From the NCBI GenBank assembly GCA_035356615.1, contig DAOQSN010000028.1, positions 1 through 64,000 of the forward strand: a DNA stretch of 64,000 nucleotides, written 5' to 3'. The translations under genes and the position numbers were made by a program. Source of the stretch: JAKQDH01 sp029558835. Its GTDB lineage: Bacteria > Planctomycetota > Phycisphaerae > UBA1845. The notes below the pieces were generated by a model. That model was not told where the DNA came from and did no database searches. It saw only the letters and a list, made by a program, of their open reading frames with translations. This document shows, one piece after another, positions 1 through 9,411 of the stretch (within the stretch, counting starts at the first letter, position 1; each line of letters starts with the position of its first letter).

Positions 1-298
1 GCGGCCGGCCCGGCGGACGCTTCAGATACGGCTCGGCCCACGCGTCGAGCACGGCATGGTTGCGGATGCGGCCCACGAAGCGTGCCCCTTCGTCGTCGAC
101 CACGTCCAGCAGGCGTCTGGTCACCGGGCCCGCGTCGATCCGCACGTCCAGATGTGTTGCCAGTTGGCGACTCTGCCGCAACGCTCCCCGCACGAAGCGC
201 GCCGCCCCCTCGGCCGAACTGCTGTTGCCCCGCCGCAGGATCGCATGCACGAAGCCCTCGCCCAGTCGCGGCGCGTCGTAGTCGCCCGCCGCGCGGCC
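1..298 (-). pseudogene. Transposase remnant, cut by the left edge
   Basis: A 99-codon open minus-strand frame resembles the catalytic part of DDE transposases of the IS1380/IS4 type. It contains GDYDAPRLGEGFVHAILRRG, then RGNSSSAEGAARFV, then a V-D-D-E-G-A-R-F-V-G-R-I-R-N-H-A-V segment, the usual order of a strand, a random-DNA-like helix and the 'D-S-G-F...N' part in that superfamily. The frame is blocked upstream by an in-frame TAA at 299-301 and has no start codon, so the N-terminal half is missing; its C-terminal side runs off the window. The neighbouring MITE-like repeat at 371-469 fits a mobile-DNA scar. The family assignment is by eye only. Confidence 0.5.
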
Positions 299-370
299 TT
301 ACTTTCTCAGCGGTAGCAATTGTCAGAGTTGACCCCCAACCGACCCCAAATCCTGTACGGCGCCGAGGGT

Positions 371-469
371 GGGTGCCATGCCTACCCGCGACAGCAGTCG
401 CGGGTAAGCATGGTCCGGCCACGGATCGCATGCCCACCCCCACCTGCGGTGGGTGAGGGCACGGCACCC
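371..469. repeat. MITE-like element, copy 1 (family B)
   Basis: This 99-bp unit has terminal inverted repeats of the form GGGTGCC...GGCACCC. Inside are two hairpins: TACCCGCGAC..GTCGCGGGTA near the left and a CCCACC..GGTGGG stem near the right. Near-identical units occur at 23941-24030 (inverted) and 31384-31470 (same orientation), with partial copies at 17455-17500 and 60829-60853. No open frame of note is present. The size, terminal repeats and dispersal fit a non-autonomous mobile element. Confidence 0.7.
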
Positions 470-502
470 GCCCGGAACGCGTACCCGGCTGAAGCCCGCG
501 TG

Positions 503-1135
503 CTAGGACGCTACTTGCAGGGCGGCGTGAGTCGGGAGCTTCACGACCGGGGTGGGCTGCGGTTGTGGCTTCTCACGCGGGGGGGCGGGGTCGGTCAGTT
601 CCGCCGGGGCGTGGGCGACGGCCCGTCGCCAGGCGGTTCGCTCCGCCCGAGTGAGCAGGTCACGGAGGCGGGGGCGGGCCTTCTCCGCGCGGGAGCGACC
701 GGTGGCGGGTAGAGTCCGGCCTGCGTCGCAGAGCCCCGCGTCGAGCAGACGGGTAAGCACGTTGAACAGCACGGCCCCCATCTCGGGGGTGACCTTGCCC
801 AGGCGGACTTCGCGGTAGAGGCGGTCGAGGGCTTCGCCGACCGCGCGCCGGGTGGTGAGCTTGCGGAGATAGCCGTCGGGCAAACGCGCCAGCCGGTTGC
901 GACCGCGGCCGGCGGCGAGTTTGCTGCGCCGCTGCTCGCAGACGACGGGATCATGGAAGATGCAGGTTTCGGTGCCGGGGCGGGCCTTGCCGCGGCAGCG
1001 CCGGCCGGACTTCGTCACGACGCAGCAGCGGGTGTCATAGGGCAAGCGCTTGACGCGGACCGGCGCCGCCGGATCGGCCGATGCATCCTTGGTATTGTTT
1101 GCAGCCAGTTGGCAGAGAACTTCCCAGAGCAGCAT
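503..1135 (-). CDS. Hypothetical protein with N-terminal Cys/His cluster
   Basis: This 210-residue basic protein is of unknown function. Residues about 36-63 form a Cys/His cluster (CCVVTKSGRRCRGKA, then CIFHDP), reminiscent of the short metal-binding segment of HGGXSTG-type proteins, which read C-x-A-x-T-x-S-G-x-x-C...C-x-x-H. The rest is Arg/Ala-rich and helical, with a Pro-rich C-terminal tail (PPREKPQPQPTP) and no membrane segment or signal peptide. The ATG at 1135 follows a GGTGGGA stretch. It lies next to a transposase remnant and a MITE-like repeat, so it may belong to mobile or accessory DNA. Such proteins recur in planctomycete and phage DNA, but their role is not known. Confidence 0.55.
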   Translation of the reverse strand: MLLWEVLCQLAANNTKDASADPAAPVRVKRLPYDTRCCVVTKSGRRCRGKARPGTETCIFHDPVVCEQRRSKLAAGRGRNRLARLPDGYLRKLTTRRAVGEALDRLYREVRLGKVTPEMGAVLFNVLTRLLDAGLCDAGRTLPATGRSRAEKARPRLRDLLTRAERTAWRRAVAHAPAELTDPAPPREKPQPQPTPVVKLPTHAALQVAS

Positions 1136-1698
1136 GGTCCCACCGTCCTTTCCGCGACACTACCGGCAACCCCAAACGATGTCGCGCCGACGGTCGTCCC
1201 TGCCGCGCCGGCCGAGATGTAACTTCCGCTACGTGAGCTGGCGTAGACCTCCATGTCCTCGGCCTGGAGCCCAGAGGCCCGGGCCGAGCCGCACCGTGCC
1301 GATGTTTCGATACCCGCTCCACCGGGATCGGGATCGCGCCGAACATGATTGTAAGGCCGCGCGGCACGGCGCCAAGGATGCAGCGGCACCGACGCGGGCC
1401 GGCGGCTGGCACTGCACCCAGGAGCCAGGTGCCTGCGCGGCGGCACCTGGGAACATGGGGACGCGCCACGCTGGATTTTCGGTCGTCGGCGTAACGTCTT
1501 TCTACGCTTATGGTTGGGACGAGGTCAGGAAGAAACTCACAGGCCGGCGGGGTCGGTCCGCGCGTGGTTGAGCGGGTCTGCACCGGGCAGTGCTGCCGGC
1601 GAGTTGAGGAGGGTGAAGGCGGTATGTCGGGGCGGGGACCAGGCGTCTTTTCAGGGAATGGCGGTTGGCCCTGCCCTACGCGCTTCGCCAGTAGACGC
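1136..1698. other. Intergenic region with one hairpin
   Basis: About 560 bases lie without a convincing gene. Overlapping open frames on both strands are Arg/Pro-rich shadows of high-GC DNA. The one clear structure is a 9-bp stem, CCAGGTGCC (1425-1433) with GGCACCTGG (1442-1450). It lies beyond the 3' end of the large minus-strand gene that stops at 1699 and could end its transcript, although no T-tract follows. Confidence 0.5.
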
Positions 1699-4600
1699 TT
1701 ACGGAGTCCTATGCGTTTGCCGAACCGGGTCAACCTGTGTCAGGTTGAGCGGCGCGGCGTCTTCATTCCCCTGGGCCTCATCCGCCGGGCTGGTCAGTTC
1801 CGGTGGCGGGGCCAGCGGGTCGTAGCGGATGACGCCCACTTGCAGACCGGCACCGGTCAGGGTCGTGCCGGCCGCCTCCACTTGATTGCCGCCACTGAAC
1901 GTCAGTATCTTCAGGGTGACGCCCAGCAGCGCCGCGGGCTCACTGACCATCAGCGGCTGACCCTGGGCATCGTACGTGTTGCACACTTCGCTGGCCAGTC
2001 CGTCGATGCGCGCGTAGCCCTTATTGGTCTGCAGGTTAGTGCGCAGGAAGTGGTTGGGGCCGTCGTACAGTCTTAACAGTTGCTGGTCCCACAACGTGAT
2101 GCACCGGTGGGTCCCGGAGAACTTGACTTCGTTCGAGTTCCAGATGTCGAAGTTTGCCTTCGTCGTGGCCCAGCCGTCGGTGTCCTGGCGCAGGTCGATG
2201 CGCAACGGCAGCAACGTCAGGTCGGTATCCACCTGCACCGTGCGGGTGACGCCGTTAAGCGCGTCGGCCCCCACGGCGAAGAAGTCCAGCAGCAGCAGGT
2301 CCGCGCAGAAGTCATACTCCGTTCCATCCAGGTACAACTCCCCGGGCGTCCCCAGTGCCTGTCCCTCCTGATCGGCATGTGCCATGAACGCATAAGCGCC
2401 ATACTCCCAGGCCGCGGACTTGGCGTAATTGACGATGAGTGCATCCCCCTTCAGGTGGTTCCAGTGGACCTCGTCGCCCTCGGCATTGACCACCCAGGCC
2501 ACCACGAATCCGCGCATTACGCGGTCGTTCGTGCCGTCGGTGGCCGGTCGCCCCGGCTGCAACGGGTTGGTGGTCGGGTCGAGGACCCTGAACGGCGCCA
2601 GCCCCTTCGGCATGCCCGAGGACACCGCCCAGTAGCACGGCTCATTCGCGGTCAGCCCGATTTGGCTGCCGATGCGGTTGTAGCCCAGGTGGGCTCGCTC
2701 CGGCGGGTTGGCGGCCAGCGGTGGATCTCCCTGCACGAGGAAGGTCTGCACGATGACGCCGCTGGGCCCATCGTTCGTAAGAGCCACGAACGTATCCTGA
2801 ATGAGCTGACCGGCCGCGTTCCACCGCACCTCCACCTTCGGGTAGATGAGCAGGCTGCCCTTCTGGGCGGCATCCACGCGACCGGCCGCCGTGATCGTAA
2901 TCGTGGCCGAGCACTGACCCGCGTGCCCACAGGCATCCGTAGCCGTCCACGTCACCAGCGTCGAACTCTCGAACGGGAACCCCTCCGGCGGGGCGTTGTT
3001 GACGACGGTCACGTCCGGGTCGCACGCATCATGGGCCGTCGCGCCGTTGAGCCACTCGAGTACCAGAGGGTGGTCGGGCGCTCCCCAGCCCAGCGTGACG
3101 TCATCCGGGCACGTAAGGGTCGGCGGGAGCGTATCCGCAATCGTGAAGCTCGCGGGCGCTGAAGTGGCGAGCCCGCAGGCATCCGTGGCCGTGAAGGTCA
3201 CCGTCGCCGCTCCAGTGGCGGCGCACTCATCCGACAGCCCGGTGAAGTCATGGCTCCAGGCAACCGCGCTGCACGCTTCGTTGACCGTGGCACCGCCGTG
3301 GTCGCCGAGCCAGGCGTTCAACTGGGCGCTGTTGCCGGTCCCATCGCACTCGACCGTGAGATTCGCCGGTGGCGACACCAGCGCCGGCGCAATGCGATCC
3401 GCAATCGTGAAGGTGGCCGTCGTGGCTGCGGTGTGACCGCAGGCGTCCGTCGCGGTGAAGGTTACGGTGGCCGAGCCGCTTGCCCCGCAGTCCTCAACAA
3501 CCGTGTCGAAGTCGTTGCTCCAGGCTACCGCTCCGCAGTTGTCGGTCGCCACCGCGCCGCCGGCGCCGGTCAGCCAAGCCTGCAACTGACTCAGATTGCC
3601 CGCGCCGTCGCATTCTACCGTGAGGTTGCCGGCCGCGGTCACGATCTGCGGCGGCAGGTTGTCGATGATCGTAAATGCCGCGCTCGTGGTGGCGGTGTAT
3701 CCACAGGCGTCGGTGGCCGTGAACGTTACCGTCGTGGCGCCCGTCGCGCCGCAGCCGTCGGAGAGGGTCGCGAAGTCGTGGCTCCAGGTCACGCTGCTGC
3801 ATGCATCCGCCGCCACCGCGCCGCCGTGGCTGTCCAGCCAGGTGGTCAATGCGGCGGGATTGCCCGTTCCGTCGCATTCGACCGTCAGATCGGATGCGGG
3901 CGTGGTAATGGTCGGCGGCGTGTTGTCGACGATGCTGAACGTGGCCGTCGCACCCGTGGTATGTCCGCAGCCGTCGTTCGCGGTGAACGCGACCGTGGTT
4001 GCGCCCGTCGCCCCGCAGCCGTCGGAAAGGGTCGTGTAGCTGTTGCTCCAGGTGACCGCGCCGCAGGTGTCCTCGGCCGCGGCCCCACCCTGGGTGGCCA
4101 GCCAGTTCTGCAACTGGGCTGCGTTGCCGCTGCCGTCGCACTCGACCGTCAGGTCGTCGGCCGACGCAGTGAGGCTGGGTGACTGGGTGTCACTGACGGT
4201 CACCGACGCCTGGCAGGCGGCATTGCCGCCGCGGCCGTCGGTTACCGTCAGATACACCGTACAGGCCACGTTGCACGCTCCGCCGGTACTGGTGGTCAAC
4301 AGCGGGTCGGGCGCCTCGGGGTCGTCGAAACCACCGCCCGGGCAGTTGGTGGACCAGGCGAAGCTCACTTGATCCTGCGGGTCCGGGTCGAACGAATCGA
4401 GGCCGTCGAGGGTCAGCGTGGTGACCCCGCCTTGGCACTCGGCGGCGTACGCGCCGCCCGCCGAGCACGTCGGCGCCAGGTTCCCCACGAGTTCCACGTA
4501 CGTCTCGCAGATGTTGCCCGCTCCGTCCGTGACGCGCACGGTCCCGTGTCCGTCCTGGCCCGGATTGGCCAAGTCCACCCGGTAGGTGGCCTGCCCGTCG

Positions 4601-6108
4601 CCGGGAGTGAACGACGTGCTCACCGCGAGGTTCACGGCGTCGTCCGTGAGCTGGATGAAGAAGATGCCCGTGTCGCGGTCGATGATGCCGTTGCCGTTGA
4701 GGTCTTCGCCTGTTTGCAGCAAACCGTCGCCGTTGAGGTCCTCGCTGGGGGTGTCGTCGGTGGCCGTACAGGTGAAGTACGGCGGCGGGCCTTCGTGCTC
4801 CGTGCACGCACAGTCCGGCGGCCAGGGATCGCCGTGCGGGTTGATGAACCTAAACAGCGCCCCGCCCGGGTAAAGGTACGAGTCATACAGGTTGAACCCG
4901 TACACGGTGATGCCGTGTCCCTGCGGGGCCCAGGTGTTGTGAACGCCCTCGCCGAGCAGCAGTCGTGCCACCGACAGCTCGGTGCCGGCGATCGGCGTGA
5001 AATCGCCGGCCGCGACGGGCACGCCGTCCAGCGTCAGGATGCCCACGTCGTCGTTGTGGGCGACGATGGTCAGCCCGTGTTCGAGGAACTGGGCACCGCC
5101 TACCGTGGAGAACGTGTAGCTCGACTGGTACTGCGCCGCCGGGATCATGTTCCCCAGCGACGGGTCCCCGACGGGGTAGCCGCCCGAGCTGCCCCGGTTG
5201 GCCATGAACTGCGTGACGAAGATCGGCTTGTCCGCCGCAAACACGTGGTCGCCCGCGATCCGCGGCGTGTAGTAAAAGGCGCCGCGATTCAGCGTTACAC
5301 ACGACGCCCCGTCCAGGGTCACGTGCGTGGCATTCTCCGAGGCAATGATCTTGTAGTGTACGCCCAGGCTCGTCTCCGGAATGTTGGCCACCGGAATCTC
5401 CATGCCCCAGGACTGCACCGGCGGCGCCACCTCGAAAAGATGGTCACACTGGCTCCCATCATACCGCACGCAGACGTTGCCATTGACCACGCCGATGGGG
5501 CGGTCCGCCGTGATGATCGTCCCCGTGGCGTCCGTGCCGGGCTGCTTCATGTAGCCCAGCCCGCGGTGCAGGGTCACGTTGTACGCGGTCGCCCCCGGCG
5601 GCCTGACGGTCACGTGCGTGTTGTCATAGGCGGCGAAGAAGACGAACTCGGGGAACCCGTCCCAGTGCGTGGTCACGATGTACTCCGTCCCCATCGTGTC
5701 CACCGGCAGCGCTACGGCCGCGTCGGACGTGTACTCCCGCAGGTTCACCTGGTAGCAGACGAACTCGTCTCCCGTCAGGCTCCAGGCGTGCACCGCGTTG
5801 TTACGCACCACACCGTCGGTCCAGTTCGGCACCGTCGTCGGCAGGTTGACGATGGTGATGTCGCCGGGCACCAGGTTAACGGTCTGCGCGAAGCTCGGCG
5901 TGTTGACGGGATACTCGATGCGCACCGTGGTGGGCTCGGGCGCGCTGAGGTGCAACTGGGTGATCCATGCCCCCCCGTAGTTGGGCATGAACGCCATGAA
6001 GAACTCGGTGCCCAGGTTGTCGATCGACTGCCCGGCGGCCGACCCACCCCAGACACCCAGCAGCCCGACGGCCAACCCTTGCCGCAGCATGTGACTGAAC
6101 GGTCGCAT
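1699..6108 (-). CDS. Large secreted IgGFc-binding/HYR-repeat protein
   Basis: This exported protein of 1469 residues opens with a signal peptide (hydrophobic LAVGLLGVWGGSAAGQ). Residues about 30-430 match the IgGFc-binding N-terminal domain type, with GTEFFMAFMPNY, MGTEYIVTTHWDG and AAYDNTHVTVRPPG. A Ca-binding-like D-L-N-G-D-G segment follows near 460, then a PKD/cadherin-like domain. Next come four repeats of about 87 residues, each starting with (N/D)LTVECDG.GN and containing WS..(F/Y)..LSD.CGATG and FTATDACG, plus one diverged fifth. These resemble HYR-type adhesion repeats. The roughly 390-residue C-terminal domain is not recognised. The start ATG has GGAGGGG six bases upstream. The likely role is a surface or secreted adhesin. 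Confidence 0.85.
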   Translation of the reverse strand: MRPFSHMLRQGLAVGLLGVWGGSAAGQSIDNLGTEFFMAFMPNYGGAWITQLHLSAPEPTTVRIEYPVNTPSFAQTVNLVPGDITIVNLPTTVPNWTDGVVRNNAVHAWSLTGDEFVCYQVNLREYTSDAAVALPVDTMGTEYIVTTHWDGFPEFVFFAAYDNTHVTVRPPGATAYNVTLHRGLGYMKQPGTDATGTIITADRPIGVVNGNVCVRYDGSQCDHLFEVAPPVQSWGMEIPVANIPETSLGVHYKIIASENATHVTLDGASCVTLNRGAFYYTPRIAGDHVFAADKPIFVTQFMANRGSSGGYPVGDPSLGNMIPAAQYQSSYTFSTVGGAQFLEHGLTIVAHNDDVGILTLDGVPVAAGDFTPIAGTELSVARLLLGEGVHNTWAPQGHGITVYGFNLYDSYLYPGGALFRFINPHGDPWPPDCACTEHEGPPPYFTCTATDDTPSEDLNGDGLLQTGEDLNGNGIIDRDTGIFFIQLTDDAVNLAVSTSFTPGDGQATYRVDLANPGQDGHGTVRVTDGAGNICETYVELVGNLAPTCSAGGAYAAECQGGVTTLTLDGLDSFDPDPQDQVSFAWSTNCPGGGFDDPEAPDPLLTTSTGGACNVACTVYLTVTDGRGGNAACQASVTVSDTQSPSLTASADDLTVECDGSGNAAQLQNWLATQGGAAAEDTCGAVTWSNSYTTLSDGCGATGATTVAFTANDGCGHTTGATATFSIVDNTPPTITTPASDLTVECDGTGNPAALTTWLDSHGGAVAADACSSVTWSHDFATLSDGCGATGATTVTFTATDACGYTATTSAAFTIIDNLPPQIVTAAGNLTVECDGAGNLSQLQAWLTGAGGAVATDNCGAVAWSNDFDTVVEDCGASGSATVTFTATDACGHTAATTATFTIADRIAPALVSPPANLTVECDGTGNSAQLNAWLGDHGGATVNEACSAVAWSHDFTGLSDECAATGAATVTFTATDACGLATSAPASFTIADTLPPTLTCPDDVTLGWGAPDHPLVLEWLNGATAHDACDPDVTVVNNAPPEGFPFESSTLVTWTATDACGHAGQCSATITITAAGRVDAAQKGSLLIYPKVEVRWNAAGQLIQDTFVALTNDGPSGVIVQTFLVQGDPPLAANPPERAHLGYNRIGSQIGLTANEPCYWAVSSGMPKGLAPFRVLDPTTNPLQPGRPATDGTNDRVMRGFVVAWVVNAEGDEVHWNHLKGDALIVNYAKSAAWEYGAYAFMAHADQEGQALGTPGELYLDGTEYDFCADLLLLDFFAVGADALNGVTRTVQVDTDLTLLPLRIDLRQDTDGWATTKANFDIWNSNEVKFSGTHRCITLWDQQLLRLYDGPNHFLRTNLQTNKGYARIDGLASEVCNTYDAQGQPLMVSEPAALLGVTLKILTFSGGNQVEAAGTTLTGAGLQVGVIRYDPLAPPPELTSPADEAQGNEDAAPLNLTQVDPVRQTHRTP

Positions 6109-6536
6109 GACTACCCCTCCTCGCCGCCCGTCGGCGGACCCCTTCCGTTCTCAACGCAGGCGTCCTTGCCTGTCCCGTCCCGGCCGACCCGCGCCTACCC
6201 CGACGGCGAGCCCACTGGAAGAATGTCCTTGGCGCGCGCCGCCGCCCTGCGGGGCGCAACACCCACTGGCTTGCGCCCGCGAGAGCATTCTCCTGGGCTG
6301 CCCGGAGCGCGGGGCAGCCTATGCAGCGTCCTTGCTGGGTCGCGGGCTGGTGCCTCCACCCCACTCCGTTGGCGACATGTAAGTTGTTAGCCAAACTCCG
6401 ATAACCTAGCTTCCTAATTTATCGGAACTTAACGCTGTCTGTCAAGGTGGGATTATCAGACCAAGTGCCAAACCGCTAGCCTACGCACGCTCCACCCGGT
6501 GGCCGACCACGCCGGGTCGGCGGGGCCCGCCGGCCT
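6109..6536. other. Intergenic region upstream of the IgGFc-like gene
   Basis: This is a gap of about 430 bases between two minus-strand genes. It contains an AT-richer island near 6380-6450 with a sigma-70-like promoter pointing at the 1469-residue gene, and a GC-rich leader of about 300 bases. No open frame here has support. Confidence 0.5.
6416..6445 (-). promoter_or_regulatory. Candidate sigma-70 promoter
   Basis: Read on the minus strand, TTGACA (6440-6445) is followed after 18 bases by TAAATT (6416-6421). The -35 box is perfect and the -10 box matches four of six. It sits in the only AT-rich stretch of the gap and would give a leader of about 300 bases for the gene starting at 6108. Confidence 0.4.
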
Positions 6537-7682
6537 TCACGCCCAGACGCCCGGGATAGGCCTGCGACAAATCGGGCACCGGCCGTGGCGTAAGTTATTG
6601 CTGAGAATCTTGAACCCCAAACGCTCGACGACGACCGTCTTGCAGCCGTCGCAGTAGGTGTTGGTGTCCCTGTGCGGGGCGATGTTCGAGGTGTACACGT
6701 GGCGGAGCCCGGCCTCGCGGGCTACCGCACAGGCCGACTCCAGCGTGGGCACCGCCGTTCGGGGCAGGTCGGTCAGCTTGTAGAGGGGCACGAAACGGGC
6801 GAAGTGCAACGGTACGTCCTTGCCCAGTTCCGCGTGGACCCAGCGCGCCAGGGCTGAAACGTCTTCCATGCGGTCGTTGTAGGTGGGCACGACGAGATTG
6901 ATGATCTCCAGCCAGCAGCGCGTCCGCTCGTGCAGCGTCTTGATGGCCGTCAGCACGGGATCGAGGCGCGCGCCGCAGACCTCCTGGTAGAACCCATCGT
7001 CAAAGCCCTTCAGCGTGATGGCGAAGGCGTCGGCGTACCTGGCCAGCTCGAGCAGCGGTTCCGGATGCACGAAGGCGGACGTGCCGACGACGATCTTGAT
7101 CCCGGTTTCCTTCGCCTGAACGGCGATGTCACGGGCGTATTCGAGGAAGGCGATCGGCTCGGTGTAGGTGAAGCCGATGATGTCGAGCTTGTGCTTGCGG
7201 GCGGCCGCGACCGCCTCGCGCGGCGAGAGCTCGAACGTTTTGAGCTGGTCCGGGCGTTCCTGGGCCTGCTGCCAGTTCTGGCAGTAGAGGCAGCCCAGGT
7301 TGCAGCCGCCGCAACTGATGGTGAGCATGCGCGCCCCGGGGCGGAAGTGGTTGATGGGCAGCTTCTCGATCGGGTCGACCTGGACGATGCACGGGTTGCC
7401 GTATCCGAGGGCGTAGTGCACGCCGCCGCGATTGATGCGGGCTCGGCAGCGGCCGACCTCGCCGTCGTGGAGGACGCAGGCGTGCGGACAGACGCCGCAG
7501 GCGACGCTGCCGTCGGGGAAGGCCTCGAAGTGATCGACGCGGCGCGTCGGCTTGCTGGTGGCAGGGGTCGCGACCGCGGCTGCCTGGGCCCACGTGGCCC
7601 GCTTACCCAGCAGGCATGCCCTGGTCACGCCGTACCCCAGCGCGGACAGAAACGCGCGTCGATTCAGCCCTTCATGGCTCAT
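6537..7682 (-). CDS. amrS: AmmeMemoRadiSam-type radical SAM enzyme with Tat-like leader
   Basis: This 381-residue protein is a radical SAM enzyme of the PflA-like AmmeMemoRadiSam family. It has an N-terminal Cys segment (CGVCPHACVLHDGEVGRC), the 4Fe-4S motif C-x3-C-x2-C in CGGCNLGCLYCQNWQ, and a C-terminal zinc-ribbon pair CDGCK...CPICRRPIPG. All cysteines expected for the family are visible. The first 30 residues contain NRRAFLSALGYG, a twin-arginine type signal. Start ATG 7682 was chosen because the open frame upstream (to 7937) crosses a dispersed palindromic repeat at 7785-7816 and overlaps the next gene. Its usual MEMO1- and AMMECR1-like partners are not in the window. The reaction is not known to me. 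Confidence 0.85.
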   Translation of the reverse strand: MSHEGLNRRAFLSALGYGVTRACLLGKRATWAQAAAVATPATSKPTRRVDHFEAFPDGSVACGVCPHACVLHDGEVGRCRARINRGGVHYALGYGNPCIVQVDPIEKLPINHFRPGARMLTISCGGCNLGCLYCQNWQQAQERPDQLKTFELSPREAVAAARKHKLDIIGFTYTEPIAFLEYARDIAVQAKETGIKIVVGTSAFVHPEPLLELARYADAFAITLKGFDDGFYQEVCGARLDPVLTAIKTLHERTRCWLEIINLVVPTYNDRMEDVSALARWVHAELGKDVPLHFARFVPLYKLTDLPRTAVPTLESACAVAREAGLRHVYTSNIAPHRDTNTYCDGCKTVVVERLGFKILSNNLRHGRCPICRRPIPGVWA

Positions 7683-7784
7683 CGTGTCGTCTCGCCGAGT
7701 CACGACGCCCGCCGATCCGCCCCGGTGGTCGCTGGGGTGCGACGACACGCCTCCACAGCATGGGGAGCCCGACACACGGAACGC

Positions 7785-7816
7785 GGTGGCATGGCCAAGC
7801 GCAGCGCCGCCGTGCC
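7785..7816 (-). repeat. GGCATGGC palindrome, family A, copy 1
   Basis: One of five copies of a roughly 30-bp palindromic unit (GGCATGGC, a GGCGCTGCGCTT-like core, then GCCATGCC); here it reads on the minus strand. The others are at 16867-16898, 17973-18026, 28688-28740 and 34487-34518. The flank on one side is also partly conserved, as a (TCTTG)CGGGTGGAA-like leader. Confidence 0.7.
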
Positions 7817-7896
7817 TCTTCACGCGTCCCAGGCTACTGTCTCCACCAGCGTGCCGGCGCCTTCGGCTTGGGCGTGCCACCCGCCGGGGCCGTGGT

Positions 7897-9411
7897 TCAC
7901 CTGCCGGCGGCGAGGGGACCTCGCCGCAGTTGTTCACCGCGGATCCGCAGTTGCTCGATGAATTCGGGTTGCAGGATGAAGCGGCTGATCGGGCCCGGCA
8001 GGCCCCGATCGTGTGTCAACGCCGCGATCTCCGTCTTGAGTTCCCGCACTCGATCACGCCGAGCGATGCGGGCCGCCAACTCGCCTTTCTGAATCGCGAA
8101 GTCCACGTCGGACAGCCGGCGGGCGTCTTCGATGGTCTTGCGCAGCAGGGTCCGTCGCTCCTGCTGCTCCGACGCCGGAAGCGGGCCCACGTGCTCGGTC
8201 TCCTTGGCCAGCAACTCGTCGATCGCCGCGTCCGTGCGCTGCGGCGTCAATCTGCGTGCCCGGGTGAGGAAGCGTTCCAACTGGGAGCTGTCGTTGGCCT
8301 GGCCGACGCGTACGGGGTCTTTCAGATTCTTGGGCGGAATCAGGCAGGCCTTGTACTCGGCGAGCACCTCGCGCTGCCCCCGGTTGAGCACCTGCTCGAC
8401 GGCCGTCTCCAACTCGAGGACCGCGGCCGCCAGATCGCGCCGGGCGTCGGGCCCGCGGCCGCGGCTCTTGAGCTCCGCCAGCGCCGGCCGGGTCGCGTCA
8501 TAAACACGGGTGACGCGGTCGATCTGTTCGACGCTCAGATGCAGCCCATTGATGAGGTTCCAGTTGTTGATCTCGGTCCGGAGACACCGCACCCGGGCCT
8601 GTTGCTCGCGGTGGCGGTCGATGGGGTGGGCGGGGGTGCCCTGTTGCAGGACCTGTGCGGCACCGCGCATCGTGTGGGTGGGTTCGACTCCGGCCAGTCG
8701 GCACAAGGGGTCGGCCGCGGCCGGGTGGAGGAGCAGGTTGCCAACCCGGCCGACCGTGGGGTTCATCGGCCGTTCCAGTTCGCGCAGCGCGCGCTGGGCC
8801 TCCGTGAGTTCATCGCGTTGGGCCTCACGCTGCGCCTGGGCTGCGGCGGCTTGGAGGTGCCGCCGCACGGCGCCGCGGGCGTCCACCGGCGGGGCGGAAC
8901 GTTGCCGGTTGGGATGGAACTCCTCGACGAACACGCGTTGCGTGGGCGTGAGCAGTTCGGTCGCCTGGTCTTCCAGAGCAAGGAGCCTGCGGGCTTTCTC
9001 CTCTTGCGCGAGCTTGGCCTGGTGGTTGAGCTGGGCCGTCCGCCGCTCGACGTCGGGCGTGAAACCCTCGTTGAGGCTGTCCTGGCGGGCGAAGTCCGTG
9101 AAGGCGGGTACCAACTCGTCGTGGAGTTCCGCAGTGCTCTGGTAGTCCTCGATGTGCACGACGGCTGACTGCTCGATGAGCGGCAGCAGGGCCCGAGCCT
9201 GTTGACGCGTGAGCCCGAGACAGCTCAAGAGTTCGTCGGCGGCCTGGGCTTGTTCCTGCCAGTCGGACACGGCCTTGGGCGTGGAGCCGACCATCCAGTC
9301 CCGATCGCCCGCGCGTGCGGTTGGGAGGAGCACCACAAGAGCCATCGCTCCACTCAAGCAGAGCAGGCCGCCCAGCAGTCGTGCCGTCGCGGACCAATGA
9401 AGACGTCTCAT
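7897..9411 (-). CDS. Exported hypothetical protein
   Basis: This 504-residue protein has a clear signal peptide (LLGGLLCLSGAMALVVLLPTARA, cut near residue 35). The mature part is charged and mostly helical, rich in Arg, Glu, Leu and Gln, with possible coiled-coil stretches at about 75-250 and 400-490. The LGLTRQQARALLPLIEQ segment near residue 65 recalls the short helical L-T-x-x-Q-x-x-x-L-x-P-L motif of Spy/CpxP-like or other periplasmic helical proteins, but I cannot name a family. The start has GGGAGA about nine bases upstream. It ends about 210 bases before the radical SAM gene and may be co-transcribed with it. Confidence 0.7.
   Translation of the reverse strand: MRRLHWSATARLLGGLLCLSGAMALVVLLPTARAGDRDWMVGSTPKAVSDWQEQAQAADELLSCLGLTRQQARALLPLIEQSAVVHIEDYQSTAELHDELVPAFTDFARQDSLNEGFTPDVERRTAQLNHQAKLAQEEKARRLLALEDQATELLTPTQRVFVEEFHPNRQRSAPPVDARGAVRRHLQAAAAQAQREAQRDELTEAQRALRELERPMNPTVGRVGNLLLHPAAADPLCRLAGVEPTHTMRGAAQVLQQGTPAHPIDRHREQQARVRCLRTEINNWNLINGLHLSVEQIDRVTRVYDATRPALAELKSRGRGPDARRDLAAAVLELETAVEQVLNRGQREVLAEYKACLIPPKNLKDPVRVGQANDSSQLERFLTRARRLTPQRTDAAIDELLAKETEHVGPLPASEQQERRTLLRKTIEDARRLSDVDFAIQKGELAARIARRDRVRELKTEIAALTHDRGLPGPISRFILQPEFIEQLRIRGEQLRRGPLAAGR

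Noticed and set aside
4369..6390. A 673-residue plus-strand open frame opposite the IgGFc-like gene
   Set aside because: It is Arg/Val/His-rich, has no domain and is the complement of a gene with signal peptide, repeats and ribosome-binding site. High-GC DNA creates such long shadow frames.
7552..9168. A 538-residue plus-strand frame across amrS and the exported-protein gene
   Set aside because: It has no recognisable features and lies opposite two well-supported minus-strand genes.
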